Made by a program: the position numbers and the translations under genes
Assembly: GCA_963971225.1 (NCBI GenBank)
Contig: OZ020267.1
Location: 115,764,936-115,828,935, forward strand
Length of the DNA stretch: 64,000 nucleotides
From: Melieria omissa
Taxonomy: Eukaryota; Arthropoda; Insecta; Diptera; Ulidiidae
Direction of reading: 5' to 3'
Notes under the pieces: model-generated
What the model saw: only the letters and a program-made list of their open reading frames with translations
Databases searched by the model: none
Told to the model about the DNA's origin: nothing
Shown: in pieces, positions 37,967 to 50,431 of the stretch
How the letters are laid out: each line of letters starts with the position of its first letter
Position numbering within the stretch: the first letter of the stretch is position 1

Positions 37967-38595
37967 TTCGGGTGTTAGACATGGGCCTCAACGTTTTTTC
38001 TTATTACTTTTGTTATTTGAAGTAGAATTAAGCGTTGTATTATGTTTTGTGTTTTTAACTTCAGTTCGTTTAATGTAATATTTCACAAGCGCACTGGCGC
38101 GCACGAACTTCCAAGTACAAAATTCAAAAGGATCTAATTTGCGTCTAGTTTCATTCGAAAGCACTGCTTCATGCAAACGGAAGCGCATCAAGGCGAGTGC
38201 CACCGCCACTACCAGGTATTGTAATTGAGCACAGATTAAATGAAATGCTTCACACGACTTAAAGTAACAACCGTTGGTTTGTTTGCGGTACAGTCAGCGG
38301 AAATATAATTAAATTATGTATACAATTTATGTAGTTTAGAATTAATAGTTAAATGTACATCAAAATAACGCGTACATACATCATTTTCACTCGAATTCAC
38401 TCCTTATCTCCTCAACTTGCAAGCGACTAAACTAAATGAGATACACGAGCTACGTTAGAAAATAAATGTTAATAATTTAACTCATTGGATGAGCGCGAGA
38501 GAACGCAGTAAGAGGGCGAAAAGCTATAAACGAAATTCGTACGCTTAAAAAAATGTGATTGGACACCGCCTCAGAGGTCGTGCGTAGTTGCATAA
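37967..38595. other. Convergent 3' region of Top3alpha and TM9SF4
   Basis: Both neighbouring genes end here. The DNA is AT-rich and non-coding. No repeat ends or RNA genes were recognised. Polyadenylation sites are likely but not singled out. Confidence 0.5.
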
Positions 38596-41289
38596 TCAAT
38601 CGATTTTAACAGCGCCATAGATCTTCCGTATAAAGCTATAGGCAGCGAAGAAGCCAATTGTCCCTGTTAGCACCCAGAACGTCAGCACCATTAGACCTAC
38701 GAGTACGACGCACATGTCACTCCAAATGGAAGTTGCTGAAGAAGTCATAATCTTTCGACCAGCTTACCTGTGTAGCTCAAGTAGAGCAGAGTAGGTATGA
38801 ACTCGGTGATCTCCAGCTTGGTGAAGAAGTAGAATATGCTGTAAAAGAGCACGTAGGCCGCTGAACCGCCTGAGACAAAGAAGCTACGCCACCACCAACG
38901 GTAGTCCTAGTTGGTGTTCGAAGAATTTAACGGTGTGCCGAAAGATACATGTGCACAGTACTTACCTCTCCGCACAGCTGGAAATACGTCATGACGATGG
39001 AGATTTGGCCACAGCTAACTACCAGTATGCAAAACACCAGAAATAGGAAACCGAACAAGTAGTAGAACTGGTTCTGCCAGATGGCAGTGAACACGAAAAA
39101 CAGCTCAATGAATACAGCGCCGAACGGCAGGATTCCGGCCATTAGCGTGCTGCGATAACAAATATAGAAAAACGGTTACTGGCGCAACAGGGATCAAGCG
39201 CGAAGAGATGTACGCACCTTAGCACAATGTTCATGTACCAATGCTGCGCTGGCACCTGTCGCGGTATCATGTTCGTGCGCACTGGATGCTGATATGGCTG
39301 CTTGCGATAGCCGAAGTAATAGCCTAAATACACTAGAGGCACTGAGATGCCGAACCACAGGAGCAGCAGCGAGATCATTGTTGTGAATGGTACGGCGCCA
39401 CTCGAGTGCTTATCCCATATGAAGAAGTTCAGGAAAAAGCCAGTGCTGGTAGGTGCAACAAAAGCAGGTAGGACAATAACAAATATTGGATGGTATTTAA
39501 ATTGTAAAACTACTGAATTACCCAAACACAATGCCCGGGTAGAGGGTGGCGGTAAGGAACGCCGAGCGTTTCCACTCGCGCCCCTTCATCGTCTTGTAGA
39601 GACGTGCCGCAAAGTAACCGGCAATGGTGCCCATGAAGACGTACATAAAAATGCCTGAAGTCATTAAAGCTCCGCGCGATGAGGGCGACAGCATGCCCAA
39701 CATGGCGAAAACTTTGCAAAGAGAAAAAGGTGACACTATTGCGAGATCCGAAAATTTTAAGCTGTATCCCCTTACATATTGTGATTAAGGCCATAAAAAA
39801 TATTTGAATACCACTGCCAATTACCGCCGAGAACAGTCGTGTGTTTTTTGGCGGACGAAAAACGTCGCCGTGAACCAGTTTCCAACCCGTCTCTTCGAGC
39901 GTGTCCTCGATATTCTCATCGGTGTTGTAGCGGGCAATATCACGGCGCAGTGTGCGTATCATGATCATAGTTAAAATGCCTGTAACAAGACAAGATTATT
40001 ATATTTCTTTAGACCAAGAGCGTCCTGCGACGTCAGACAAATTTCATCTCACCTGACAGAAAGAAGACTACCACAAGCGAATTTATAATGCTGAACCAGT
40101 GAATTTGTACATCTTTCATGCCTAAATAAATGTCCCAACGGGAAGCCCAGCTCACAGTTGACTCCTTCCACTCCACGGAATAAGTAAAATACAATTGCGT
40201 GTTGGAGTGTACATTCACCTAGCGGAGATAGACCGGCGTCATTTCAATCAAATGTGAGCAGCGCAGTATAAAATTACCTGCTGCGGTCGGGCAGTATCGG
40301 GGAAGTTGCACGAATCGCCCTCGAATTTGATTTCTTTGTAGTTTACTGATGCAGTCTCCACCTCAAAGCCCACAACACGGTATTTATTTCTGCAATTGAT
40401 CGCGTTAACAAAATAATTGCTACTACAACTGGCAACGGCTGTGCACTCACTTGGTGTGCATGTGATAGGAGAGAATGAATTTCATGTGGTTGTTGATGTA
40501 AATATTGTCGCCGTCCACTTGCCCTAGGCGGTAACCATGCTCATAAGTTACCTCGCTCGGATTATTCACATTCACTATTCTGGTGGCAACAGGCAGATTG
40601 TCGACGAGTCTGCAATACACAGGTTAATGGCCACAACAAAAGTCTAAGTAGTGCGCCCGCCCCAACGCTGGCCCTGTCACTTACAGGTGTACAAAATACT
40701 CGTGTTGGATACGTTCCGCAACCATGGCTGATTGGTCTTTGTCCCAATTCATGGGTTGGTCCTTCTTATTACACAGCAGCTTGCAATTAATGTCCTCCGC
40801 CATGCGCACCTCGTATGGGGTGTTTACGATGCGGTCGCCGCGCAGCACCTCGCCCAAGTTCTCAGATTTGTAAATTAACGTGCCATTCTTGGGCAAACAA
40901 AATTGCAGCGAGTAATACTGGTAAGGCAGCTGAGTCCGACTGCTAGTCATTTTCACCGCTTTAACGTCGATTTTTTGTCCTTTAATGAACTCTACGGGCG
41001 CCACACCGGGTACATAGAAGCACTGCGCTGCGCACACAAACACAAACAGCACCACGGCTCCGATCTCAAATGATCGACCCTGCGAACAAATATTATTTGC
41101 CGCATGAATTTCATTTTAATAACAGACTACATGAACAGTAACAAAGCGGCACAACCAAGTATCACCAACTTGACGTGTCAAATGCAACATAGAATCCGGT
41201 GGTGTTGATTTTTTTCCACGCAATTTTTACACTCGCCCATATCATGTTGAGTCGGCTCCTCAGACAACTGTCGTCGCACTCACCTCCAT
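38596..41289 (-). CDS. TM9SF4: Transmembrane 9 superfamily member 4
   Basis: Minus-strand gene of eleven exons, about 627 aa: 41289-41284, 41079-40685, 40609-40451, 40389-40276, 40218-40053, 39979-39776, 39711-39522, 39445-39218, 39149-38966, 38906-38768 and 38696-38596 (one or two bases of slack at the fourth). The first coding exon is only ATG GAG, followed by a strong GTGAGT donor in phase with exon 2. A signal peptide (about residues 8-20, [12 protein letters not shown]) precedes FYVPGVAP. The luminal part has [21 protein letters not shown] and WASRWDIYL, which match TM9SF4 better than TM9SF2. Nine membrane spans follow, ending in the conserved YGAVKID, which fits the KxD-type COPI/Golgi retention signal of this family. 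In Drosophila TM9SF4 supports haemocyte adhesion and phagocytosis. Confidence 0.92.
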
Positions 41290-41510
41290 TATTACACAGG
41301 TTTTCTACAATTTCCTTAATAAAATCGTTATTTTCTAATGCTACAGTAAATTTACTCCAACTCAGTCGTGCTGTCAGTAAGTACGATTCTTCTTCTTATC
41401 CTTTATTGTCTTACAGGCAATCGAATTTACAATCCGTTTCTTCTTCTTCATATTTGATTGCTATTTGCAATAGAAACAAAATAAAATTTGAATTGGGTAT
41501 TGGCTGATAC

Positions 41511-41534
41511 CATGATACAATATTATTGTCTCAT
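41511..41534. repeat. Imperfect 24-bp palindrome, CATGATACAATA type
   Basis: CATGATACAATA is followed at once by an imperfect inverted copy (TTATTGTCTCAT). The word matches the tips of the tiny insertion at 60222-60269. No target-site duplication is visible, so it could be a decayed relative or chance. Confidence 0.3.
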
Positions 41535-41595
41535 CCCAAAGGGAAGCAAAGTGAGCATGCTCCCTGAGGAGCACAATATGAGCATTTGAAAAAAA

Positions 41596-42100
41596 AAACA
41601 AAATACATTGAAATGTTGTTGCTGTCCTTACGCTATCACCTGGTATGAATTCGCCTTGGGTGATAGCGTTAGGGTAGCAACAAAATTTCAATGTTTGTTT
41701 TTTTGGGTTTAGATTGTCAAAATCAGCACAAAGCTTGCTTTTTTCAATTTTAAACTGTCACAGTTGTACACAGGCATTTTGACAATCTAAACCTTTTCCA
41801 CCACCAAAAAAATCAAATTTGCTGATTCAACGCAAGGCGAATTCATACCAGGTGATAGCGTTAAATGAGGCGAATTGATTTTTTTTGTGGTGGAAAAGGT
41901 CTAGATTGTCAAAGTGCCTGTGTAAAACTTTGACAGTTTAAAATGAAAAAGCAAGCTTTGTTCTGATTGGCTGATTTTGACAATCTAAACCCAGAAAACA
42001 AAAACAAAATACATTGAAATTTTGTTGCTGTCCTTACGCTATCACCTGGTATGAATTCGCCTTGATTCAACGAGATCGCCTGTATGAATTCGCCTTGATG
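41596..42100. mobile_element. Nested fold-back element 5' of TM9SF4
   Basis: Two long arms face each other. The left arm (about 41660-41815) and the right arm (about 41875-42051) are inverted copies, sharing GGTTTAGATTGTCAAAATCAGC-type and AAAGCAAGCTTTG-type blocks and the TGGTGGAAAAGG end. The unit ACGCTATCACCTGGTATGAA, then TTCGCC, occurs at 41631 and 42040 on the plus strand and inverted at 41836 in the central spacer. Direct copies of the outer 65 bp lie at 41596 and 42002. This is the structure of fold-back elements. There is no coding sequence. The family could not be named. Confidence 0.65.
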
Positions 42101-42189
42101 CTGAACAAACAAAGTTAAAAAATTAAAAAATCAAAAAAATTGTATTTTCAATTGTACAATAAATAAATATTTGATCATAAATATCTAAT

Positions 42190-42500
42190 GCTGATATATG
42201 AAAACGAGGGGGCGTGGCATTACCCATACGAGTCAGATCTTAATAATGGATTATGTTCCAAATTGTAAGTTGTACAACACTGAAATTTAGTACCCCGTCG
42301 TCCCATAGATGAGTCATTCTAATGATACGATTTGATGGGCGTTGGACAAGGGGCGTGGCAAATTTTTTGTGACCCAAATATTTTGCTGAACTATAACTCG
42401 CTCAGCAATGAAACTTGGTACGAACCTACCATTTTCTCTTTCGACAGAGGGCATTGAATAAGGGGCAGGTATTGAATAAGAGGGCATGCAACGCCCATAT
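42190..42500. repeat. Probable dispersed repeat with GGGGCGTGGC motif
   Basis: The motif GGGGGCGTGGCA / GGGGCGTGGCAAA occurs at about 42209 and 42351. The surrounding phrases (tests such as TAACTCGCTCAGCAATGAAACTTGGTAC, shown only in part here) read like a common dispersed fly repeat. The interior repeats phrases like GAAA[CT]TT[GA]GTAC. No terminal repeats were seen, so element borders are uncertain. Confidence 0.35.
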
Positions 42501-43996
42501 AATTTAAATCCGGTTCAAACGCAGTTCATTTCTTTATTGAAACTTAGCAGCATCATTACTTATTTGTGGGCCTCGATTGCGTTAATCAGTAGCTCCTCCT
42601 CTTCCTTTCTGGTTGGTTTTCTTCATCAATTTGCATCGCCATGAATTCGCCATCTCGCGTATTTCATTATAAAAAAACAACAAATGTCGTTTGCTACTAT
42701 GTATGTAGTAGTACAAAAAAATAAATATATATAACTCGAACAGAAGTGCGTCCAACACCCTCAAATACGCGAACATTGTAAAATTTACAGTTTTTGTTTT
42801 CTCATAGAAAAGGGAAATATCAAAATGAGTGCTTATTGATCCTTGTGTATGGTGCGCTTTAATCGGAGCACAAGTTAGCGCTGATCGTTCCTTATGGATG
42901 GAGTGCTCACCTAGTGCTTCTAAGGGAGCACAAAGGGAGCGCCTTGCTCCAATGACATGCAATGATAAAACACAAGGAAGGCCATAAGGAACGGGGGAGC
43001 AATGACTGCTGACTAAGGAGAGCCCCCAAAGGGCTCCTCGAACACTCGATTTCCCGTTGGGATGGGCTGATACTACTACATATTACAATCGAGCCCTTCC
43101 AGCAGTGCGTCAACTGATGGTGTAATTTTAGTTAATTTAATGTCTAAATGTACAAAGAGGCATTTTTTCAAATCTCAATTCAGTTCTTTCTATTTCATGA
43201 TGGACTCGAATTCTTCAATTTGAAGTGGGAGCAACTGTTTAACTGTTCAATCTATACAACTCGGAGAAGCGCTATTATAATAAATTGTTGAAAGTTTCTT
43301 CACAGAAACTTTAAGTGATAGAAAAGTCATTATTTAATTATAAATGCCTAACATTTTTAATTTAGTTGTTTGACATTACCATCAGTTAACATACTCTGGC
43401 AACTCTGTACATTACAATGTTGAGTGCCAACTACATATATGTGCGAGGAGTTCAATCCAACAACAATTTCCGTAAGCACATCTCAGGGCAAAATGAAAAA
43501 GTGAAGAAGAAGAGTACTTGTTAGTGTGTTTGGTTGTATAGAAAATTTTTCGATCCGTAGAAAAAGTAGAAAATTTACGGAATAAAGTGCGATTATTTGG
43601 AAACAAAAATTTGCCCAATAGCATTAGTTTGCATGAACCGATTGCGATCAATGTATTTAAGACGCAAAGAGCATAGAAGGAATAGTAGCGTCCTAATAGG
43701 ATTTATATTTACATATATTCGTTTTTGTTTATGTACAAAGAAGTGTTTTCTAATATTCTATTTATAAGTTCCTGTTTTCACGTCAAACAACAATTTAACG
43801 GAACGAAAAAGCAATTTGTGAATGGAAAGCCCCGAATGAATTGGGTAAGAGAAATGGGCAGGGTACAACAGTGAGGAATGTGAAATTTCCCTTTTCACCT
43901 CTGCCTCTATTTTCAGCTTTGGCTTTGGACATAAACTCGAGCGTGATCGTGAAAGTGAGAGATCACGGCGAAGCCCACACGGACTGGCCTATTGAA
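42501..43996. other. Upstream region of cysts, no other gene
   Basis: Probably holds the cysts promoter and 5' UTR exons. An acceptor (TTTTCAG) at about 43916 starts the exon that contains the coding start at 43997. Around 42840-43050 there are several GGAGC/GCTCC words in both orientations, which may be a decayed repeat. No other coding exon was found. Confidence 0.4.
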
Positions 43997-46900
43997 ATGG
44001 CAGCAGTCGACAATGATAGTGACAACGATGTTGTGACAGATTACCTAAACTCCAACTGTTCCGTGACCGACCTTACAAATCACACTAACGGTCAAGTTAC
44101 CTACGCCGCCGCCGCAACCTCCACCAAAACTCCTCAATCCAACCAAAGGCGCTCGCCCTGTGAGAGTCAAAACTACTGCATACCCGTTATAAACGCACCG
44201 TCTCTTGTAGCATCCAACAATAATAACATGATTCCCACCATCAACGTTACACCACACAGCCCCGCGTCCGTTTCCAAGTACAATAATATCTTTGAAGATA
44301 CGCTCAGCCAGCTGCAAAACATTCGCGAGACGGTTGTTCAGATGAAGAACTCCAGTGCACATATGCACGACGGCTTCTCCAACTGCTGGCCTGTGCACGC
44401 AGCTATCTTAAGCGCATCTCTGCCCGACTTGAGCGCCGGCACTGGGACTGGCAGCGGCAACCCCGGTGCCAGCAGCGGCCATTTCGTCAGATGGCAGCCG
44501 CACCAGCAGCAGTACGTGCCTATCAACGAACGCCGCAAGTCCTGGACCACGGTAGACGATCTCAACGTCACCAACAAGAGCATTAGTCTTTCCAGCCTCG
44601 ACAGCGAGGAACCAGAAACCATATGTGTCACCGACCAACGGCGCCGTTCAGCACGCAACAGCACCGGAGGTAAGCGGCACGCAACTGCAATCAATCTGAC
44701 AATAACCATTGAGGGGTATCCGTAAAAAAAAAACTTGATTATATAAGCTCTGACTACCTCAACTGACCATTCTTGCATTTACATATTTTATAGGTATTTC
44801 AACCCATTCGCTAAATGAGGCAGAGCTGGCCCGCGACTTTCAGCGCATTGCTGCCAAACGCAACCTGGCCACCGAGAGTCGAATTCCACTGCAAAAGAGC
44901 ATATCCACATCGTCGATTGTCGCCAAGGAGGAGATCAAAGCGCGTCACCTATACGATAGCGAAGACGAGAACCAAAGCTTGCTGCGAGCGCATGTTAAGA
45001 TTGAAGCATACGATAACGTAGAAAAACGCCGCAAGCGCGGCTCCCTTTTCTTTCGCAAAAAGAAGGACAAAGGCAAGATGAAGACGGGTCAGTCCAGCAC
45101 CTGTGATACTTGTGGCGCGAGCATTACGCTGGCCAGCGTCAAGGAGCATCAGTTGGAATGCAAAGGCAAGAAGGCTAGCGGTGGCCAGAAAGCACTGTTG
45201 GGCGGTGCCAAGAAAGGCGGTGATAAAAGCGACGCTGGACAAGACTTTTACGACGGCGGTGATCAGGTGGGCAACTTTAACGACGATACGCCGCTAATAA
45301 GGTCCGAATTCTTGAACGATCCTCCCATAGAGGCCCAAGATCTGGGGGCCGATCCGTTGCTGGGCATTGCCTGCGAAGAGCACGACTCTTGGTCGCCCAG
45401 CGTACCCAAGGAGGTGCTAAAGTCGCTAAAGGAGAAGCAGATCAAACGGCAGGAACACATCTACGAGTTCATCATGACGGAGAAACACCATTGCCAGACG
45501 CTGCTCGTTATGCAGAAGGTATTTGTCGAGAGCCTGGAACGTCACTTTCCCGCGCTTAACATCAACAACATGTTTCCGCGGCTGGCCGAGCTGACGGACT
45601 TGCACATGGCATTCCTGAAGAAGTTGAGACAGAAGCAGCGCGAACAGTATGTGGTGGACAGCATCGCCGACTTGTTGTTGGACTTTTTCTCGCTCGAAAA
45701 GGCACAGCACCTGCGTTTGGCATACGGTGAATTCTGTGCCAACCACCGCACGGCGTTGGAGCACTTCAAGGCGTGTATGACAAGCCGCGATCAAACGTTT
45801 GCAGAATGGTATAAACACTGCTTGACCAATCCGCTGCTTAAAAAGAAGGGCATTCCAGAGTGCATCCTTTTCGTGACGCAGCGCCTGACCAAGTATCCGT
45901 TGCTAATAGAGCCGCTATTGAAGAGTGCACGCGAGGACAAGCTGGAATCGGACAAATTGCAACATGCGCTCAATTTAGTAAAAGCACTGTTAATTGACGT
46001 GGATGCATGCGTAGCTGAAAAGGAGCTGCGCGAACGCCAGATAGATATTTTCAACCGGGTGGACCCCAAGTCGTTCGCCATCTACAAGAACAAACCGTTC
46101 CGCAAGCTAGATATCGGTGTAGAGTCGCGTCGTCGTCTAAAGTTCGAGGGTCTGGCCACGCTGATGCAAGGCCGCTCCAAGATGCAGCTAGTATTAGTTG
46201 TCGTTCTGACCGACTGTTTGTGCTTCCTCAGCGAGAACTCAGCACACAACAAGTACACGTTCTTTACGCCTGAGCACAAGGCGGGCGTTGTGCCGCTGCA
46301 AAAGCTGTTGATACGCGAGAAGGCAGGCACTGAGGCACGCGGCATCTACATAATCTCTTCCAATCCCTCGTTCCCAGAGATGTACGAGCTAAAGGTACAA
46401 CAGCCTAAGGACAAGAACACCTGGATTCAGTCTATACGGCAGGCGGTTCTCGAGTGCCCATCGTCGGACGTCATTGAAACGGAAGATCTCACAGCCGAAG
46501 AGAAGCTACGCATCGGCGTCAGCAAGCGCGACCTGATTGACAAGATACGCCAGAAAGACATCGATCACGCAATCCTATTAGAGGATAAGATTTTCCTGCA
46601 ACTGAACTTGCTTAAGGAACAGAAAAACTTCATGGAATCAGCTGCAGTTGGTGCTAGCAGCGGCGGAGCAAACGGCAATGGCAACCTGTCGGCGAGCGCA
46701 TCGAACTTTTTGGCCACCTTCGGCTCGTACAAAGACCTGGTGGGTGTGGACTGTGAACCCACAGAGTTGTGGCGTTACGTCATTGGCATGGTGCAGGGCA
46801 TCAGTCAGCTGGCCTCGATAGTGTACACAGCGTCCACTGGCTTGCCGGTTTCGCGCTCCGTTAGCTCAGTGGGCGAAAAGCAGAGTGAAAGCTACTCCTC

Positions 46901-48266
46901 ACCCACGCTGCCGAAGCGAGCCGAAACGTTTGCTGGCTTTGACGAGAAGCGCGCAAAGAACAGCTTTCCCTGCCGCGAGGCTGCAAAGCCGCCGACGGTG
47001 CAAGCGTTGACACCGCGTCTACAGGAGCTGGAAGAGAAGCGCGAGACGAAAGGCGGCACCGCGTTTGTCACACTAAAGCTGCAGTCAAACGCTGATCAAG
47101 AAGCAGCCTGCACAACCGTCGAAGAGATTACCCTTAAGGAACACAACTACGCGGCGTTGCAGATCTCGCATAACTTGCACACCCTCCTGTGCATTATATC
47201 CCAGCAGATGACCACCATACAAAGTTTACAGTTGCAGCTCGCGCTTTACCGCGAAAGCCCGCGCGCCGTATACACACACAACGATCAACTGGAGGAGCTG
47301 CGTAATTTGCAAGACAAGCTTCAGGAGGAAAAGACTGCATGGCTGCGACAGAAGGAGCAGCAGGAGCAAGAGCTGGAGGAGCAGCGCGCTCAGCAGAAGA
47401 AACTACAGGAACAGACAAAAGCTGAGCAGGAAGATATCAAGCAGCAGCGCGAGCAGCTGTACCGCAAAATGGAGGTGCTCTCCAGTCAGGGGCTGTTGCT
47501 GTCCCCGCATACGCCGCTCATGGTGAGTAATTTGTCATCGGCACTCAGCGCCAACGATGAGGGTCACGACAGCACCGAGGGCCACCAGCTGGGCACATTA
47601 GCGGACACACCAACGTCAGCCGGCGGTGGTGTTCTGCAAAGCACAGTTGATCGCCGAAAGGACAAATGGCGCACAGCTTCAACGATTTCCAAGACGCCAC
47701 CGGTCAATCTGCTGAGCGCTACCAATGCACCGAAAATAAGTCAAACGTGTATCAAGCAGAAGCTTCCCATGAAGCTGTCGTCTCTTTCGTGCACCACCTC
47801 TACACCGACTTCCACACACAGCAGCAGCAAAATTGACAAATCGGCCAGTTTTAGCTCCAACACCTCCCATCAGACCGCTGCTGGATCGAGCTACCCTCAA
47901 ATGCTGCCCCTGAAATTAGCCGACAAGCACCCCTCTTACTCCATGGCCGCTTCTAGCGGATCAGGTGCGTTCGCGGCACAGATCGTGCCGCAGCATGCAC
48001 GTACCGGCAGCTCACCAGCAATTATACAGCATCCGACCAGCGGCAGTGCAACATCGCCACCACCGTCGGTGGGCGTCACCCGGACCGACTCATCGTCGAC
48101 ATTCACTTTTGGCCAGCGACATGCCACAAACACACCGATTTCCTCCAAAAATCTGCAATCTTTGGCCACATCCGTTAAGACGCCGAAATCTACCGCTGCC
48201 GCTACCAATCCCTCCTTGCGCAACAACGCGAACACAAAACCCGAAGAAGAAGAAATCTACTTCTGA
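43997..48266 (+). CDS. cyst: cysts: Rho guanine nucleotide exchange factor (p114RhoGEF/ARHGEF18 type)
   Basis: Two coding exons, 43997-44669 and 44794-48266, 1381 aa. The ATG at 43997 is the first in-frame methionine after an acceptor at about 43916, so an earlier exon is 5' UTR or could add residues. A small C-x2-C...H-x4-C motif (CDTCGASITLASVKEHQLEC, about residues 326-345) precedes the DH domain (about 443-640, RQEHIYEFIMTEKHHCQTL at its start). A PH domain follows at about 660-775 (TWIQSIRQAVLEC at its end). A glutamine- and glutamate-rich coiled coil lies at about 1050-1115. Lbc-family GEFs load RhoA with GTP. Drosophila Cysts activates Rho1 at apical junctions of epithelia downstream of Crumbs. 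The tail ends EIYF, which fits a class II PDZ ligand. Confidence 0.92.
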
Positions 48267-50431
48267 CGCCCATTCTCGCCGGAAGTCGAAATCTAAACTC
48301 ATCGCAACCCTGTCACGCGACTCCAGCGCCAGCACCACCCAATTTGCATGGCACATTCGAAGCGAAGACAGACTTAGATTAACACTAGCGTTTAGGACTA
48401 TAAGGAACATTGTACGAGCACGACTGTACTATGAAACTTATCGAGTATTATACTAACATACACAAACGTACATGTTTATTTAGCGGCCCCAATGACGATA
48501 GCATACGGCAAATGTATGTACCTGTATTTTAATGTTAATGCTACGAATTGAACGTATGGCGAACGCATCCGAAGAGATCAGTCGGAGTGACTGCTCCTCT
48601 TCTACCTGTGTATATGTGAATGTACATGAATGATATGTAAATGTGAAGCGGCACTTCTGATCGTGATCACACATATACTATGTACGGTATCGGATAGTGA
48701 AAGCGATCTCTTGCCAGCTGAACGATTCGTTTTTTCAGGTAAACCATGGAATTGGTTACTAGAACCCAGTGGCTAAGGCATTACATCACAAGTCAGAGAA
48801 TTCTGAGTTAAACGCCTGATTGGTTTTTAGTACTTGGATTTTTTGCCAATTCCTTGGTCTATCTGTATACGAAAGTGCAAAGTTCAGGAGAAATTGAGGT
48901 CGGAAAAAATGGCTGGCATAGTTTTTTCCTTTTGTTTGCATTAACTAAAAGCAAAACAATTAACGAGAGTTTGACTTGAATCCCTTATAAACAGCATTCC
49001 GTATCTCGCTCTTAAGTATGGATGGTAATTTTTTTCATTAAGTACCTATGAAATGTAACATTTATGTGTATTTGCAATAGACATGTTTCAATGATTAAAG
49101 TGAATAAATTTACTCTCCTGAATGTAACTTAAATTTTGCCCTTCTTTCTGCATGGAAGTCTAGGTAACTAGTGGATTTCTCGAAATCAAGTACGAGTTAG
49201 TGGAATCTTGGTGTTTTTGTGGCAATGCGCTCCGTGAAAGTAAAAAGTAAATTTGACAATTTTTATTGAAATTTCGTTTATTTTAATGTTACTATTTTCA
49301 ATGAATAATATTAATAACATTAACGTTTCTGCGCTTAAAATTATAAACTTTTGATTAGTATGGTCTTCTAAGCTTTTGGGCTGGTTATACAATACTATAT
49401 TCTTGTATGTTTTTGTAAATCGTATACATTCCTTTTATTTTAATGTGTTCGGCTGAGGGTACCCTCAACCTTTTATCGCTACAATCTTATCGTACACGTT
49501 TGTACAATGTACATATACATATCTTAGATTGCCTGAAAATTCTGTAATCGTAAAATTGCAAACACATACAAAATCATTCAATAATTGAAATAGCAAAAAT
49601 CAACAATACAAATTATATTTGATAAACAACTATCACAATTATTTGTCCGTTAACGGTGCGGTACTGCGTACTTGGAGCATTTTCAATACAAAATCGCATC
49701 GTGATTATTGTGTAAATAACACGAACCGCGTCTGGCAGACTATGCTTATTTCTATTTCGATTACAACAGTTCACTTTTGAGCGCGGTGCGAAATTGGATA
49801 AACAAAACTTACCAAATATAGCCTTCGCATGCACTGCATGGAGCCCGACCATGGAATCGCCCATGTAGTACCAGCTCGCTAACACACTGCAGTTGGCTGC
49901 ATCGGCCGCTACTAACTTTCTCGCTGGTATTACATTTAGTTGGATTATCATATTAATTATTGTTACATGTGGGTATGTCATTTAATAACTGGGTTCATTT
50001 GTTCTTGTTATGTTGTGTGCGTGTGTCGTTATACTATTTACGAATTGTTGTTAACAAATCTGCTGCTCCGCTCTTCTCTGGCTGTCACAATAATGGGCGA
50101 CAATCATGCACTTTAAATTACAATTTGCCTACATATCCATTAATCGGTACGTACGCGTGTACATCATAAAAATCGTAAATAAATTGACATTTTGGCTTCT
50201 ACCTCATTGTCAACGAAGTGTTGGAATGACATTTCGCGCTACTCCGCGCATCTCCTCGCCTATCTCGAATTCCCTCCCCTCCGCAATTATACACGAAATC
50301 TACTACACACATCGCTATGGCAAGATCACCGCAGGATGTAATTTTTCAACAATCGGGCCGTATACTGCAGTAATGTGCTACTTTTTTCTTTACGAATCGG
50401 TTTACCTCAGCGGGTTCCGATTCTTTAAACG
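48267..50431. other. cysts 3' UTR and downstream intergenic DNA
   Basis: AT-rich sequence with an AATAAA at 49103 that could end the cysts transcript. On the minus strand, 49923-49813 is an open segment bounded by an acceptor-like AG and a very good donor (TTTG then GTAAGTTTT). It may be an unplaced or alternative exon, but no matching partner was found. No other gene is supported. Confidence 0.4.

Noticed and set aside
40681..41055. TM9SF4 start inside exon 2
   Set aside because: The codon there is GTG, not ATG; a splice-consistent ATG exists at 41289.
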